From contig RSEH01000042.1 in NCBI GenBank assembly GCA_006503475.1, forward strand, positions 124,001 to 188,000: 64,000 nucleotides of DNA. The letters are read 5' to 3'. Under the pieces are notes generated by a model. It worked only from the letters and a program-made list of their open reading frames with translations, was not told where the DNA came from and did not search any database. Positions 29,895 to 42,400 of the stretch are shown in pieces; position 1 is the first letter of the stretch; each line of letters opens with the position of its first letter. Source of the stretch: Stentor roeselii (Eukaryota; Ciliophora; Heterotrichea; Heterotrichida; Stentoridae). The position numbers and the translations under genes were made by a program.

Positions 29895-32195
29895 TTACAT
29901 TAACGACTTAAATTTTAAGTACTGAGTCTTTAAAGGGTATCGGATGCCGAAGATCTTGTGTTTTAAAGCCAGGACTCGTTTAAGGTGCTCGCAGATGTCG
30001 TCGCAGTTCAAATCATGACTCACCAGCAGTTCTTTTATCTTTTTCTTTGCAACCTGCGGCAAAAGCCGCAGTTCTTCATTATTAAAAACTTTTTTTAACA
30101 CCTCCTTCGGCTTCTCCTTTTCTTCCATTTCAAGGAAGTCGAAGTAAGATTCATCAATTTTAGGTTCTTCACGTTTTTCTCTGAAATTTTCAAATTTCGG
30201 GTGAATTTCATTTTTTTTAAAGATTTTTTCAAGATCTTTTGAATATCGAGTTTTTGGAAGTGACTTTAAAAGAAGCTTTTCGATGAAGTTTTTTAAGATA
30301 AATGCTTTGTCCAGGTCGAAGGCGTTCATGAGGAATTCTTCGTAGTTGTCGGGTGTTAGCTCTGCAGGTGTCAAGCCTGATGGTTTTAAATACCGCGGCT
30401 TTAAGTTTACGTTGTAGTCGGACTGCTCTGGCCATGAAGACTCTAAAGGCGACTGGGACAATGGCAGGATTATTCTTTGTTTTAATTTCTGGGTTCTTGA
30501 TATTGAAGCGACTGGAATTTCAACTTGACTGGAGTCAAGGGAAGAGACTTTCATGTCTAGTCTTACAGTTTTGTTCTTTTTGTGAGAAGGAATGTCTGGG
30601 GGTCTTGGAGAGTTTATGTCGGATAATTGATGCTTGGATGGCTTTGCGTTGGATGTTGTTTTAGGGTCTTCGAAAAGGTCTTGATTATTTGATACTCTAT
30701 TGATCAGCTGGGGCTTCAGGGATGAGGAACTGGAGGAACTAGAGGAAGATTTAAGCATTTTTTCAGGATTTTTGGATTTTTCAGCGTTTTTTGGTTTTTC
30801 AGGATTTTTTGGCCTTTTTTCGGGATTTTCGAGATTTTTTTCTTTTTTTTTAGATTTTTTGTCTTTTTTTTCGGTTTCGGATTTTTTTGGCTTTTTAGGA
30901 GAATTGGATCGGCTGATTCTTTTGGAAGAATTTTCGAGTTGGTCTCTTTCTTGAATATCTGAAGGCTTAAGATTATTTTCATTTTGGTCGACTTGGCTTG
31001 TTATTTCAAATTTCAAGTTTTTTATAATAATTTTGTCGGTTTCTTCAGAGTCTTTGATTTCTTGAATAATTTTAGCTAGGTCCACATCTTTAAACTTGAA
31101 GCTCGTGCCTATCTGTTTATCCCAAGCTTGGCTGATTTGTTTAAGTTTTTCCTCAGCAGTTTTCCATAGAACTTTAGCGTTGAAAAGCATAGATTCTAAT
31201 GACATGATTTTTTTTTGTTGTTTGATAGTTTTCGCACCTATAACTTCAAGTTTATGAGTTAAAATATCCAAGCTTTTCTTATCAAATTTCTCACCCTTGA
31301 TGATATTTTCCATTTCTTCATCAAAAACTTCAACTTTTCCTTTCATCTCATTTTTTTGAGACAATATTTTAATCCTTTCAATCAAAACTTTATTTTCCTT
31401 CAAAGCAACTTCAAGTTCTCTTTTTTTCCTAACAAGTTCAATTTCCCTCTCAACCGATCCTTCTCCAAACGAATTACTCTTAAACTGAAAAGCAACTTGC
31501 ACTTCCTTATCAATCATTAACTTACCTTTAATAACCTTCTGCTTATCTTTACTGCTCTGCAATTTTTTTTCCTGAAAAAAAACCCGAGGACTGAACTGTT
31601 TCAAGTCTTCCAAGTCATATTCAGGCAATTCAGGAGTAGCTGAGCCATCAGGTACATCAACATCAATAACTCTAAGTTTTTCATAAATATCATTAAGTTT
31701 CGACGTCAAACGTGAAAGTTTCACTTTTTTAATCGACTTAGAAAGACTAAGAAATTTCAGAATTTCTTCATGATGCTTTGATTCTTTTACCTCTTCTTTC
31801 ACTTCTGTCTGAGTTTCCACATTTTTTGAAGATTTTTCCAAAATTTTCAAAGTTTTTTCTGCTTTTTGAATTGACTTGGGAAGAGTCGTCGCCTTGTCCC
31901 ATCCTGAGATGCCTCGAAGAAGTTTACTTGAAAGGACTGGCTTTGTTTTTCTGAGGACAAGAGCAAGGCCTTGAAGATAACTTTTGTAAGGCAGAAAGTC
32001 TTTTTGAACTGAATTCATTGACGAGATTTCGTAAGAGTCCAGTTCTGACTCTAGCCTTGACAGTTCTTTTTCGATTAGGTCTTCAAATCGATGAGGAGTT
32101 TCACTTGAAACTCGTAAAGATTCGCAGATTTCTGTGGGAAGCTCGGTTTGGTAAAGTTTTGGTTTTTTTTGAAGTGATGGAAAAACCTTTTTCAT
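29895..32195 (-). CDS. Coiled-coil protein with Lys/Pro/Ser-rich linker
   Basis: 766 residues, ATG at 32195, TAA at 29897-29895. Coiled-coil segments occupy about residues 110-190 and 240-400. A strongly basic low-complexity linker follows (KKDKKSKKKEKN, repeated NPEK units) with a run of ten serines, and then a helical C-terminal domain containing FLMNAFDLDKAFILKNFIEK. No known family is recognised. Its stop is followed after one codon by the in-frame ATG of the next coiled-coil gene, and no 15- or 16-nt GT...AG intron can remove that stop. Confidence 0.7.
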   Translation of the reverse strand: MKKVFPSLQKKPKLYQTELPTEICESLRVSSETPHRFEDLIEKELSRLESELDSYEISSMNSVQKDFLPYKSYLQGLALVLRKTKPVLSSKLLRGISGWDKATTLPKSIQKAEKTLKILEKSSKNVETQTEVKEEVKESKHHEEILKFLSLSKSIKKVKLSRLTSKLNDIYEKLRVIDVDVPDGSATPELPEYDLEDLKQFSPRVFFQEKKLQSSKDKQKVIKGKLMIDKEVQVAFQFKSNSFGEGSVEREIELVRKKRELEVALKENKVLIERIKILSQKNEMKGKVEVFDEEMENIIKGEKFDKKSLDILTHKLEVIGAKTIKQQKKIMSLESMLFNAKVLWKTAEEKLKQISQAWDKQIGTSFKFKDVDLAKIIQEIKDSEETDKIIIKNLKFEITSQVDQNENNLKPSDIQERDQLENSSKRISRSNSPKKPKKSETEKKDKKSKKKEKNLENPEKRPKNPEKPKNAEKSKNPEKMLKSSSSSSSSSSLKPQLINRVSNNQDLFEDPKTTSNAKPSKHQLSDINSPRPPDIPSHKKNKTVRLDMKVSSLDSSQVEIPVASISRTQKLKQRIILPLSQSPLESSWPEQSDYNVNLKPRYLKPSGLTPAELTPDNYEEFLMNAFDLDKAFILKNFIEKLLLKSLPKTRYSKDLEKIFKKNEIHPKFENFREKREEPKIDESYFDFLEMEEKEKPKEVLKKVFNNEELRLLPQVAKKKIKELLVSHDLNCDDICEHLKRVLALKHKIFGIRYPLKTQYLKFKSLM

Positions 32196-32299
32196 TTATT
32201 GTAGAGGATTTGAAGAGGATGAATCAGGAAAGTTGTAGAAAAGGTGAGATTTAAGAAGGTTTTGGAAATATTGAGAAAGTTAATGATTTATGTCTATTT

Positions 32300-33160
32300 T
32301 TATCGATTTGAACTAACATAATCTCTGACAACAACACTATTCATCAGATGAGGAGAAGTCTTCAAAAGTAAATCAAAAAAATCCCCTCCTCTTTTTTTCT
32401 TCTTGTTCAGTTCTCTACACATCTGAATAATATTCTCATCCATCTGATGCTGAACATGAAAATCCTCTTCTAAAACCAGTCCAGGCTGATAAACAAGTCC
32501 TTCAGCAAGGCCAGAAAAAAACTCAATTTGACTGACAACCTGAACATTCCGATGTTGAAGAATACTCCAAAACTGCTGATCACGATGCAGATAAATAATA
32601 GGTCTCAGTTCATAAACCTCAGGAGTAAAAATAAGTCCTTCAGGGTACAACTTGACATAAACATTGAAACTTTTACAGAAAGTCTGTAAAAAAAGATTGA
32701 CTTGATTTTCTTCTATTTCAAATAAATTCTCATTTAAATTAGTTTCACTGTAGTACATCAGAACAACTTTCACGAAATCAGAGACAATGTTTAACTTGTG
32801 AGGGTTTCGGTTGAAGTCTTCTCGTTGAATTCGGATTTTTTCTGATGGAAGATAATCACCGGAAGTGGAAAGGACTTCGGATTGAAGCACTTCGAATGCC
32901 TGGATGTTTAGAACTAAACTTGAACTGGTCCAGTTTTGAAGGATTTTTAAACCTTGGCCGAGGGAAAGACTGTATTTTGTGTTCGCGAAACGGATAAAGG
33001 TCTCGAATAGAGAAAAACCTAAAACGCTGAAGAAAAATTTTGATTTTAACTCGGTTTCTGATTAGAGGGTACTTATTGGGAACTCCTTGTGAAGGCAGGT
33101 TTCAGTTGGATTGCAGGCTGGACTGCATTCTAGGAAATCGTCTGTGATGTGTTGGTACAT
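32300..33160 (-). CDS. Spliced protein, possible catalytically dead otubain-like fold
   Basis: CDS is complement(join(32300..33057,33073..33160)), 281 residues. The exon from 33160 encodes a Cys-rich start (ECSPACNPTETCLH) and joins in frame across a 15-nt intron. The main body contains FVKVVLMYYSE, VNLFLQTFCKSFNVYVKLYP and RPIIYLHRDQQFWSILQ. The spacing recalls the C-terminal part of otubain (OTU) peptidases, where the equivalent of DQQFWSIL is GHYDIL with the catalytic His. The His is not present here and no DGNCFF-type Cys motif is seen. If the resemblance is real the protein is inactive as a deubiquitinase; otherwise its function is unknown. Confidence 0.6.
33058..33072 (-). other. 15-nt intron in the 281-residue gene
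   Basis: On the minus strand GTACCCTCTAATCAG, ending CAG rather than TAG. Removal joins the ATG exon to the long frame. Confidence 0.85.
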
Positions 33161-33497
33161 TTTTGAAGGATTATTAGGGTTTGATTTGACAATGTTGTGT
33201 AGTTCAAAAGTTTAAAAAATCGATACAACTTAACATTTCTACAATTCACTAAGCCTCAGTAAAGATCTACATTCCTAAACTTCACTATTAAATTACGTAT
33301 TTCAAGTTAATTCCCTCAAGACCCTTAAAAAAACAATTTAAAATCAGATCAATCCACAATCCTTAAAAGTTAAAATCAAAAACCACCTAAAATAAAAAAA
33401 ATTCATCCCAGAAAAAAAATCTAAATTTCCCCTTTACTCATCTTAAGTGTCTATATTTCCATAAACAAAAAAAATTCCTATTTCCTAGTCCATAAAA
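33161..33497. promoter_or_regulatory. Divergent intergenic region upstream of the RNF213-like gene
   Basis: 337 bp of AT-rich sequence between two divergent ATGs, with A-runs just before 33498. It must contain both promoters; no motif can be named. Confidence 0.5.
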
Positions 33498-36400
33498 ATG
33501 TCTACAGACCAAGGGTCAAGAAAATCCACAGAAACCTCAAACAAGTACGAAACAGAAGAAAATAAAAATCCTTTAAATGTAGATGAAAGTCGAGAGGAAT
33601 CAAAAGAGCCGAATTCCAAACCTGAAGAAAAATCAAGTCCCTTCAAAAAAACTGATGACAAGTCAAAACCAGGCGAAGAAAAAGAAGTCGAAGACTCATT
33701 CAAATTTTTAGGTTCTTATCCAGCCCTAGATGAAAAATCAAGCTCTCAGTGGCCAAATCTATCAAAAAAGCCTCAAAATTCTGCCTGGACAAGTGATCGA
33801 CAAGGACCATCAGCAAACTCTAACCCGAAAGCCTCTGCATGGAAAGACCCTGCATCGAATCCACTATTAAAACCTATTCAAACTTCAGGGATTAATAAGG
33901 GAACTAGTTTGGAAGATGCTAATTCTCTAAGTAAAATATTGGACCCTTCAGGTATAAATCAACCAGGTTCACAAGGGTCGAAGTTTACTTTTAATTCTAG
34001 CCAACAACCCAAAAATTCTAATATTCCTGCTTCTAGCAATGCAGAGAGATGGGGAAATAAAAATCCGGTTGACCCTGTTGTTAATCAGACAGGTTCACAA
34101 AGGTCGCAGAACTTTACTTCTGATTCAACCCAACAACCAAAAAATTCAAATCCTCCAGTCAGTGCAGCATTATTTGGAAATAATTATTCTTCTAATTCAG
34201 GTGGTGTGACTGGCACAGGATCCACATCAACATATTCTTGGCAGTCAAATTATGGAAATATTGGAGCATATGGAGATAAAAGTCAGAATTCTCTATATAG
34301 TCAAGAAAGGGCACAAAAAAGTATCGAAGAAATGAATTTGATAAATATTTACTTTTGTATTAAACGAAAAAACCCGGATGTTTTATTGGATTTCAAATAT
34401 GCTATATCGAAAAATTGGGTGTGGGGGGATCGAAAAATTTATGAAAATGCAAATGCTGTTGAGATTATTGATTCTCTTACGATTTATATGATTAGACATT
34501 CGCCTTTGACTGAGTTGAATTTTGAAATCGATCTTAGTTTTAATAAGCCATCGAAAAAAAAGCAGGAGACAGAAAATTTTATTGAAAAAAACATTTTCGG
34601 CAAAAAAATGTTAAATAAAGATTTGAAGAATTATTTTTTGTTTACAAGTGAAAATTATAAAAAGAATTCTGAGGTATTTGAAATTCCTGATAATTTCTCA
34701 TCGTTTAAAGCTTTAATGAACTACTTGAACAATACCAAAAAGCTTGGAATAATGAATATGCTAATAGATGACTTTAAAAGAAATGGCCAATACCCTCATA
34801 ATTCAACAAAAGAACAAGAAATTGGCTTATTACAGAGAAATAGACATGAAATTTATAGGATAGTCGAAATGATTTATGTGAATGAAACGATGATTAAAGA
34901 GCACTTTTCAACGATTCTCGATATTTTAGGCCTATTTCCACATGGAAGCCTTAACATTAATCAACTCAATTTCATTAACAGTCTTTTGAGCACCCTAAGG
35001 AATACTCAAACTCTATCTTATTATATAAAACCCACAAATAAAAAAGTTTTCAGTGATATTCTACTTTGTGAAATAAAGTTCGGAAAGACTAATAACTGGC
35101 TAAAAATCTTAGAATCATCAAATTTTCATGAATTTTTAGATATTAAACAAGAACTGGCCTTAGAACTCAGTAAATCTGAAAATTCATTCAAAAGCTCTCC
35201 TCAATTCTTGAACATCTCCAAAAGTTTCAAATCTTTACTACTTTCCAGATATGATAAACTGAACATAGAACTAACTGAAAAAGTGATTCTTTTAATACAA
35301 TCATCTGAGGACTTTCTTGATATTGCAGAGCGATTATTCAAAGAAAACTCTTATTTAAAGCCTGACAATACTTATAAATACGATTATTATAAAAATACTT
35401 CACAAAGTAACGGAATTTGGACTCTTAAGTCGGATTCTAAATGTTACAAAATCATTGAAAAGTACCTCGAAAGCTGCAGTTCAACCATCCAGACCTTTCA
35501 CCATATCGTGACCTTGATTAACCAAAAGCAAAACATCCAATTTAAGTCTTTTGTTTATTCAACTTTTCTTAACTCCAAGTTCAGAATTTTTATCAATAAA
35601 GTTAAAGACCCAGATGAATTCAATTTACTTGCAAGTATAATAAAAATGAATATCAATGATTTGATGAAAGAAATGACAATTGAATCTTTGATCAACCAGC
35701 TTAAATGGAGAATCGACCCTCAACTTGTATATGAATGTCTTGTTTCTAGCTCTGATCAACTCTTTGAATTAAAAATAGCTGATTATAAATCTTTACTTCG
35801 GAATTATCCAGCAACATCGCTTCTTACCTTCGAAAATGAAATAAGCTTCATAAGAGATAATCAAGTCAAGCAAAAGCTGATAAATGAAGCATTAAGACTT
35901 TATGTTGATCACATCGTCGATCGAGACTTAAAAGATTTCTTTGAATATATTGATGCCCTTAAATCAGAAGGAATCTTGGAGAATTTCTGCAATCTTTACT
36001 ACTCAAAAAAAGTAATTCATAGAGACTCAGTGATTGACCAGTTATCTAAACTTATTTCAATTTCTCAAGGAAAATCTTCTAAAACTATTGCAAGGTTATT
36101 CGAGTTGTTTTATAATGTCATTTCAGATAATGATTATAAAGACGATGTGGAAAGAGCGAATATTATTCGCAATCCGAATACAAAGACAAAGTGGTTCGTT
36201 ATTTTGATAAGATTCTTTAAAATGAATCAAAGTAATAAAGGACTTTATGAAAAAATTCTTAATAATGTTCTTAGAATCTTTGATGATATTAAAACACTTT
36301 CAGTGACTGTTGAAGAAGCGAATTCGATTTTTTATCATGAAAATAATCAACGAAAAGAATTCAAAAATTATCTTGAGAAAGGGTTGGAGATACTGGGGAA

Positions 36401-39400
36401 AACTGATAAAGTCAATGAACCTATTGAGAGTTTGATTAATCAATTCATTAAAATATTTGAAGAGAAGAAAACTATGAAAGCTTTCATTACGAATTTCATG
36501 GTCGACTTCTGTCAAAACTACGAAAGCGAAATTGAGCCATACTGGAAAGAATACCAATCCACATTCCTCTCAAGGCAAGTTTCACAAGTAACTCTTCCAG
36601 CTCAACTTCAACCATACCGCCAACTAGCCTTCGAAGTTTCTCCAATTCTCTCATCAAAGATCTTCAAAGACCACTACTTCAAAAAGCGAGTATCTCCAAA
36701 ACAACGATACCCTTCAGGGACTCTTCTTTCATTGATAAAAGCAAGTTTCGATGAAATGAAATCAGAATTGTCTTCAATGTTTTCAGACCTGGGAAACTGT
36801 TTAGTTAAAAATTTGAAGCCTCTTCTTTCTGTAGTGGATGAAGTCAATTCAGAACTTGAGTTCATTTCGAAAGTTGTTGTGATTAAAGACGATATTCAAA
36901 AAGAGATCTTTCGCAAACTTCATGTGCTGTTGGGGAAAGAGTCTATTATGGAGAAGTACTGTGAAAGTATAAAAAAACAAAAAGAATTTTTTGGCTTTTG
37001 TGACTTAGAAGTATTGGCCAAATGTAATGAGTTTACAAGCCGATGCGTTCAAGACTTCAACTCAATAAAATGCAGAGACTACCTAGAAACCTCATCTCGA
37101 ACATTCACCTCAATAACCTCTTCAATGACTCCGGAAGAGATCCAAAACCTCGTAAAAATAACTGAAAGTTTCTCAGACAGTCAAGACTACATAAACTTCT
37201 GTTTAAAAATCACTCCAGAAGAACAAGACAACTTAACCGAATCCGTAAACGACTTCGAAGAAGCCTACGCGACAACTCAAGATGTTTTAGACTTCCAACA
37301 AATAATCGCTTTCATAAAGCAAATCCACCTTCAAAGCAATTACGAGATTCTAGTTCAATCCTACAACAGTCAACGTGAGTACCACGACTACGAATTTCAC
37401 CAAAAGGTCCAATTTTCAGTTGGAAAAATCGCTCAACTTGTCGAGTTGTACAACCAACTAAACCTCAAAGAACAAGCGAAAAAAATGCAAATTGTTCAGA
37501 TTCATAACAGTTCACGAGTTAAACTCACAGGCACCGCTGGGCAGGTTGATTTTATTTTAGAATATGACTTGTTTAGAAATGGAGTCGTTGCAAAGACTTT
37601 CACTGCAACATTCGAAACTTTAAGTGAGTTGAAGGACCGAGCGGCTTTGATGGAAAATACTGATGATCGTGATAAGAAAGCTGATGTTGAGATTATGAAA
37701 AGCTTTACTTTGTTTGTGGAAACACTTTTTGGACTTGTTGATGTTATTAAAAAATTACAGTCACTTGGGTACCCGGAAATTAAAGTTCCTGATGAGAAAA
37801 TGACGGTGGTTAAAGGAAGTTATTTGGAATTGGAAAATCATCTTAAGGATTTTACTGAGTGTTTGGTTGGATGGGAAAAAAGTATTAATTCTGCTTATGA
37901 AATGTCTTATCAACTTGCTAATCTTCATGGAACTCAACTTTGGCTACTTGAAGATTATTTTAGGAAAAGAACTTGTGATAGTAATATGGCTTGTACTTTA
38001 CTTGAGTATTTGCAAAAACAGGAGAATAATTCTGAGTTTAAATTTGATTCTGCTTGGAATGTTGAGGATCGGCTGAAAAATCTGGGAAGGTATCTGGAGA
38101 ATTTACCTGATAAACTTAACCGGCCAATTCTCGAAACAGTAAAAAACCTAAAACTAAAAGCAGTGGTAACTCACGAGCAAAACACAATCCTTTTCCTAAA
38201 GTACCAAAACCTCTTAAAAGGAATTCTCTCAGTGTTCCTGCTTCCAGGTTACGATTTCCCAACAGCCCGTCAAGTTCTATACTGCACAAGTCGAACAACA
38301 TCAATTCAAGTTCGAAGTTTCCTATACCGATGCTTTAAAGACCCATGCAAGCGTCTCTACGTTTTAATCAACAGTTCAGAGTTAGGCCACGACATTCAAA
38401 ATGTCTTCAGTACATATTTCCAGAAGTTATTCGACGACGCAATAAACCCTTTCTTTCGTTTCGCATTATTATCAACAGACGACCGAAGCCTTGTGCACCA
38501 ATTCTTCAGATATCACAAGTCACTGAGACTAGTTCAGATAAAAGATTCAGAACAACGAGTGATGGACGATCAACTTGTAAAGCAACTGATAAGCGCAATT
38601 GATAGTTCTAGTCAAGTCATCACCTCAGCTGAAGTCGGATATGGAAAAACTTTTATGGCTTATAAAAAAGCTGCCTTGATGGGAAAGGCCCTGGTTAATT
38701 ATTCAGTTACTGGAGAAGTTGAACTTAGCTCTTTGGTTAAGGACTTTTGTGGACTCGGGTTAAATGATAAGCAGGTCTTGCTGCTGAATATTGGCGAAAA
38801 TAATGATAATAACTTGGTTAATGAACTGGTTATGAACTTGTCGATGTTTAGGACAGTTATTTCGGATACTCAGGTTTTTATTTTGAAGGATAGGGTTGAA
38901 CTTTTTATTGAAGTTGCGAATACCTTTGAGAATCAACTTTATAGGGCTTTGGATTATTTACAGTTTTTGAGTAATGAAAGGATTTCTAATTTTAATCTTG
39001 GGGGTTTGGAATTGGAAGCTAGTCTTGTTAATGAAATGAATCATGTTTGTAACTACCTCAGATTGTATCGTGAGTCAGCCCTTGACAAAAAAGAAATCTG
39101 CTATGACGACTCCAGTTCCTTCCGTCAACTATCCCAAAAAACCATAGTCGACGACCTAAACTTCGCAATATCAGAAACCGGTAGAAAAATCACAAATTTC
39201 ATTCTCCTAAAGATCTTCATCCGAATTCTGTCAAAACTTCTCCGGGGCTTCGAGCAATCAATTTTCAGCATCGGAGTAGTCGACTTCATGATTTTAAACT
39301 TCAAAGAAAACGACCTCGGCTTCGTTGCAAACGAGTTCACCAGGATCCGAACAACGATTTTCAAAGCCCTGTTAGATACCACGAACGAATTCACCACAGT

Positions 39401-42400
39401 TTCGGCTAAAAACGTGAAAACCGAGCAACAAAGTGCATCAAAAGCAAAATCAAGTTCAGGTCAAGTCCACGAGTTAGACTTTAAAATGAAATGGGACTTT
39501 TCCAATCACTTCATCCTTCTTTTCACATCAGACGGAGGAGTTTCTTTCAACTATCGAGACCCTCAAAAAGTTCCAATCGATGTGCAAAGATTGATCTTCA
39601 CTCAAGCGAATTATCAAATTGACGGTCCAAAGTTGGCAAGTGCGATAATGAGCAACAACTACCCGATTGAAGACTTACATGCTTTGAGCACTTTTCAGTA
39701 TATTGAAAAATTGCAGGCTTTGAGTAGAAAGAGAAATATTGCAAATGAACTGGTTGGGTCTTCTTATGCGATCACTGCTGATAATTATTTGAAAATGTGC
39801 TCGATTTTTATCAGGGCCCAAGGACTTATTCCTGTTGTTATCATGGGAGAAACTGGAGTTGGGAAGACTTCACTTTTAAGGTTTTTTGTTGGAGATGTAC
39901 TTGGTGAAGAGATTAATATTTTTTGTGTACATGCCGGGCAAAGTAAGAAACAACTTATTTGTCATATTCTTGAAATGAATCAAAAAGCTGAAAGAGAAAA
40001 AAGAAGGATTTGGATTTTTTTGGATGAGTTTAATACTAATGAAAATGTTGGAGTACTTTGTGAAATTATGGTTTCTAGGAATGTTAATAGAGTTGCACTT
40101 AGTGAAAATTTGATTTTTGTTGCTGCTTGTAATCAGTATAGGTTGAGGTCGAATAAAATTAAATTTGATAATAATGTTGGGATCAGGAAAAAACAGAAGA
40201 ATTTTAGTGAAACTAGTGTGTTGACTCACATGGTTTTTCCCCTTCCAGACGTAATAATTCAATACATCTGGGACTTCGGTTCTCTTTCCACTCAAGACCT
40301 GCGAAAATACATAAGCAGCATGTTAATCCGAGACCTTCGTTACTACCGCGAACATTTCTGCGAGTTAATAATGTTAGCCCACGAGAAAATCTCCTTAGTT
40401 GAAGACATGAGTTCCGTGAGTCTTCGAGATGTGACTCGTTTCATCCGTCTTTTCAACTGGTTCCTTGTTTCAAAAATCACAAGAAAACAGCTCGAAACCC
40501 AAAAAACAGTAAACATCATGAAAGACGCGCAAGGAATTCCAAGAGACCAGGCCTTGGAGCTTGAATGTTGTTTTCTCGCTTATTGTCATTGTTACTACCT
40601 GAGACTCAACTCAGAGGATCAACGAAAAAATTTCTTGAAAGACGCTGCCAGTCGAAGTAAATTAATGACAGAAGAACAGATTTCCAGTGTTTTAGATAAA
40701 GAACAACTTGATTATTTAAAAAGAATGAAACTTTCAAATGATATCGCAAAAAATAAAGCACTTAAAGAAAATGTCTTCGCGATTATTCCTTGTGTACTTG
40801 AAAAAATCCCGGTTTTTATCTGTGGAAAGCCAGGGTGTTCCAAGTCTTTATCAATTTCACTTGTTTTTTCTAATTTAAAAGGAAAAAAATCAGAAGATCC
40901 TTATTTTCGTACTTTACCTGAACTTATTCAAGTCTCTTATCAAGGGTCAGAAAGTTGCACATCTGAAGGAATTCAGAAAATTTTTGAAAAAGCTGAAAAA
41001 TTCTTGCTTAAAGGAAATACTGACCTTTTGCCTGTCATTATTTTTGATGAAATCGGTTTGGCTGAAATTTCAGAAAATAATCCTTTGAAGGTTTTGCATA
41101 GTTTGTTGGAACTTGAGAATAATAAAGTTGGCTTTGTTGCTATTTCTAATTGGAGACTTGATGCTTCAAAGATGAATCGAGTCTTGTATCTGGCAAGGGC
41201 TGATCCTGATATTAATGAGTTGATTTTAACGGGTAATCATATTTTTGAGTCGATTTTAACGGAAAAGAATGTTGATAAGTCGACTGGTGTTCATAGTAGA
41301 CAGTATCAGAAATTGATAGAAGCGCTTGCTGATAGTTATATTAGTTTGAAAAAGTACCTGAGTGAACAAGAAAGAAATCAGGGAGATGATGCTTATGCTG
41401 AAAGTATTTATAACCAAGACATCTACGGTCTTCGAGACTTTTACTTCTTAATAAAAAACATCTGTCATAAGCTTCACACTTCAAAGACCAACGACCCTGA
41501 TGAAATTTTCGACATCGCTAAAAGATCAATCGAGAGAAACTTCGGTGGGTGGTTAGGTGCTTCTTCCCAAATGTTACAAAATTTTTCCCTTAATTTCATT
41601 CACAACAATCACTTAAACCAAGAGCCTCTAACGCCCGTAAGCAAGTTAATCTCTGAAAGTTTCAGTGATAAAAACTCAAGATACTTGATGATCGTCGGTG
41701 ATAGTGAAGTCGCCACTTTTCTTCTCGACGAGCAGATAAAAAAAGAAATGAAAAATCATAAACTCATTGTTGGAAGTCTACTTAAAGATGACTTGAGTCA
41801 AGAAGACTATTCTTTTCGAAGACTGAGTCACATTATTCATGATATGGAAGGTGGAAGGTCTATCACTTTATGCAACTTGGATAAAATTTATAGTTCTTTG
41901 TATGATCTTTTTAATCAGAACTTTTCAGGAAATGATAGAAAATATTGCAGAGTCGCTCTTGGAGCTTTTTTTAATCCTCGATGTTTTGTTCATCCGGAGT
42001 TTCGAGTTGTTATTTTTGTTGATCATGACCCGGAAGTCATTTCGAAGCTGGACCCGCCGTTTTTGAATAGATTTGAAAAACATTATCTTACGATTGATGA
42101 GTTTTTAGATGAAAGTCTCAGAGAATCTGCTTCTAGAATTGATAATTGGGTGTTAAAAGTATTGAATATTTTGAAAAATCAGGAATCTCTTTACTTTTTT
42201 CCTTGTTATTCGGAACAGGTTGCTAAGTTACTTGTTATTCATATGACTGGGCAAGTCAAGGTGGAAATTGCTCAGGGACTGTGTGGGTTAGAGGAGAGTA
42301 GTGAGGAGTTCTTTGAAGAAGTGGAAAAAAGATGTAAATCGGAACTTATTAAAACTGCGCCGGTTGATATCAAGATTATTTCAGGTAACTCAACCCTTGA

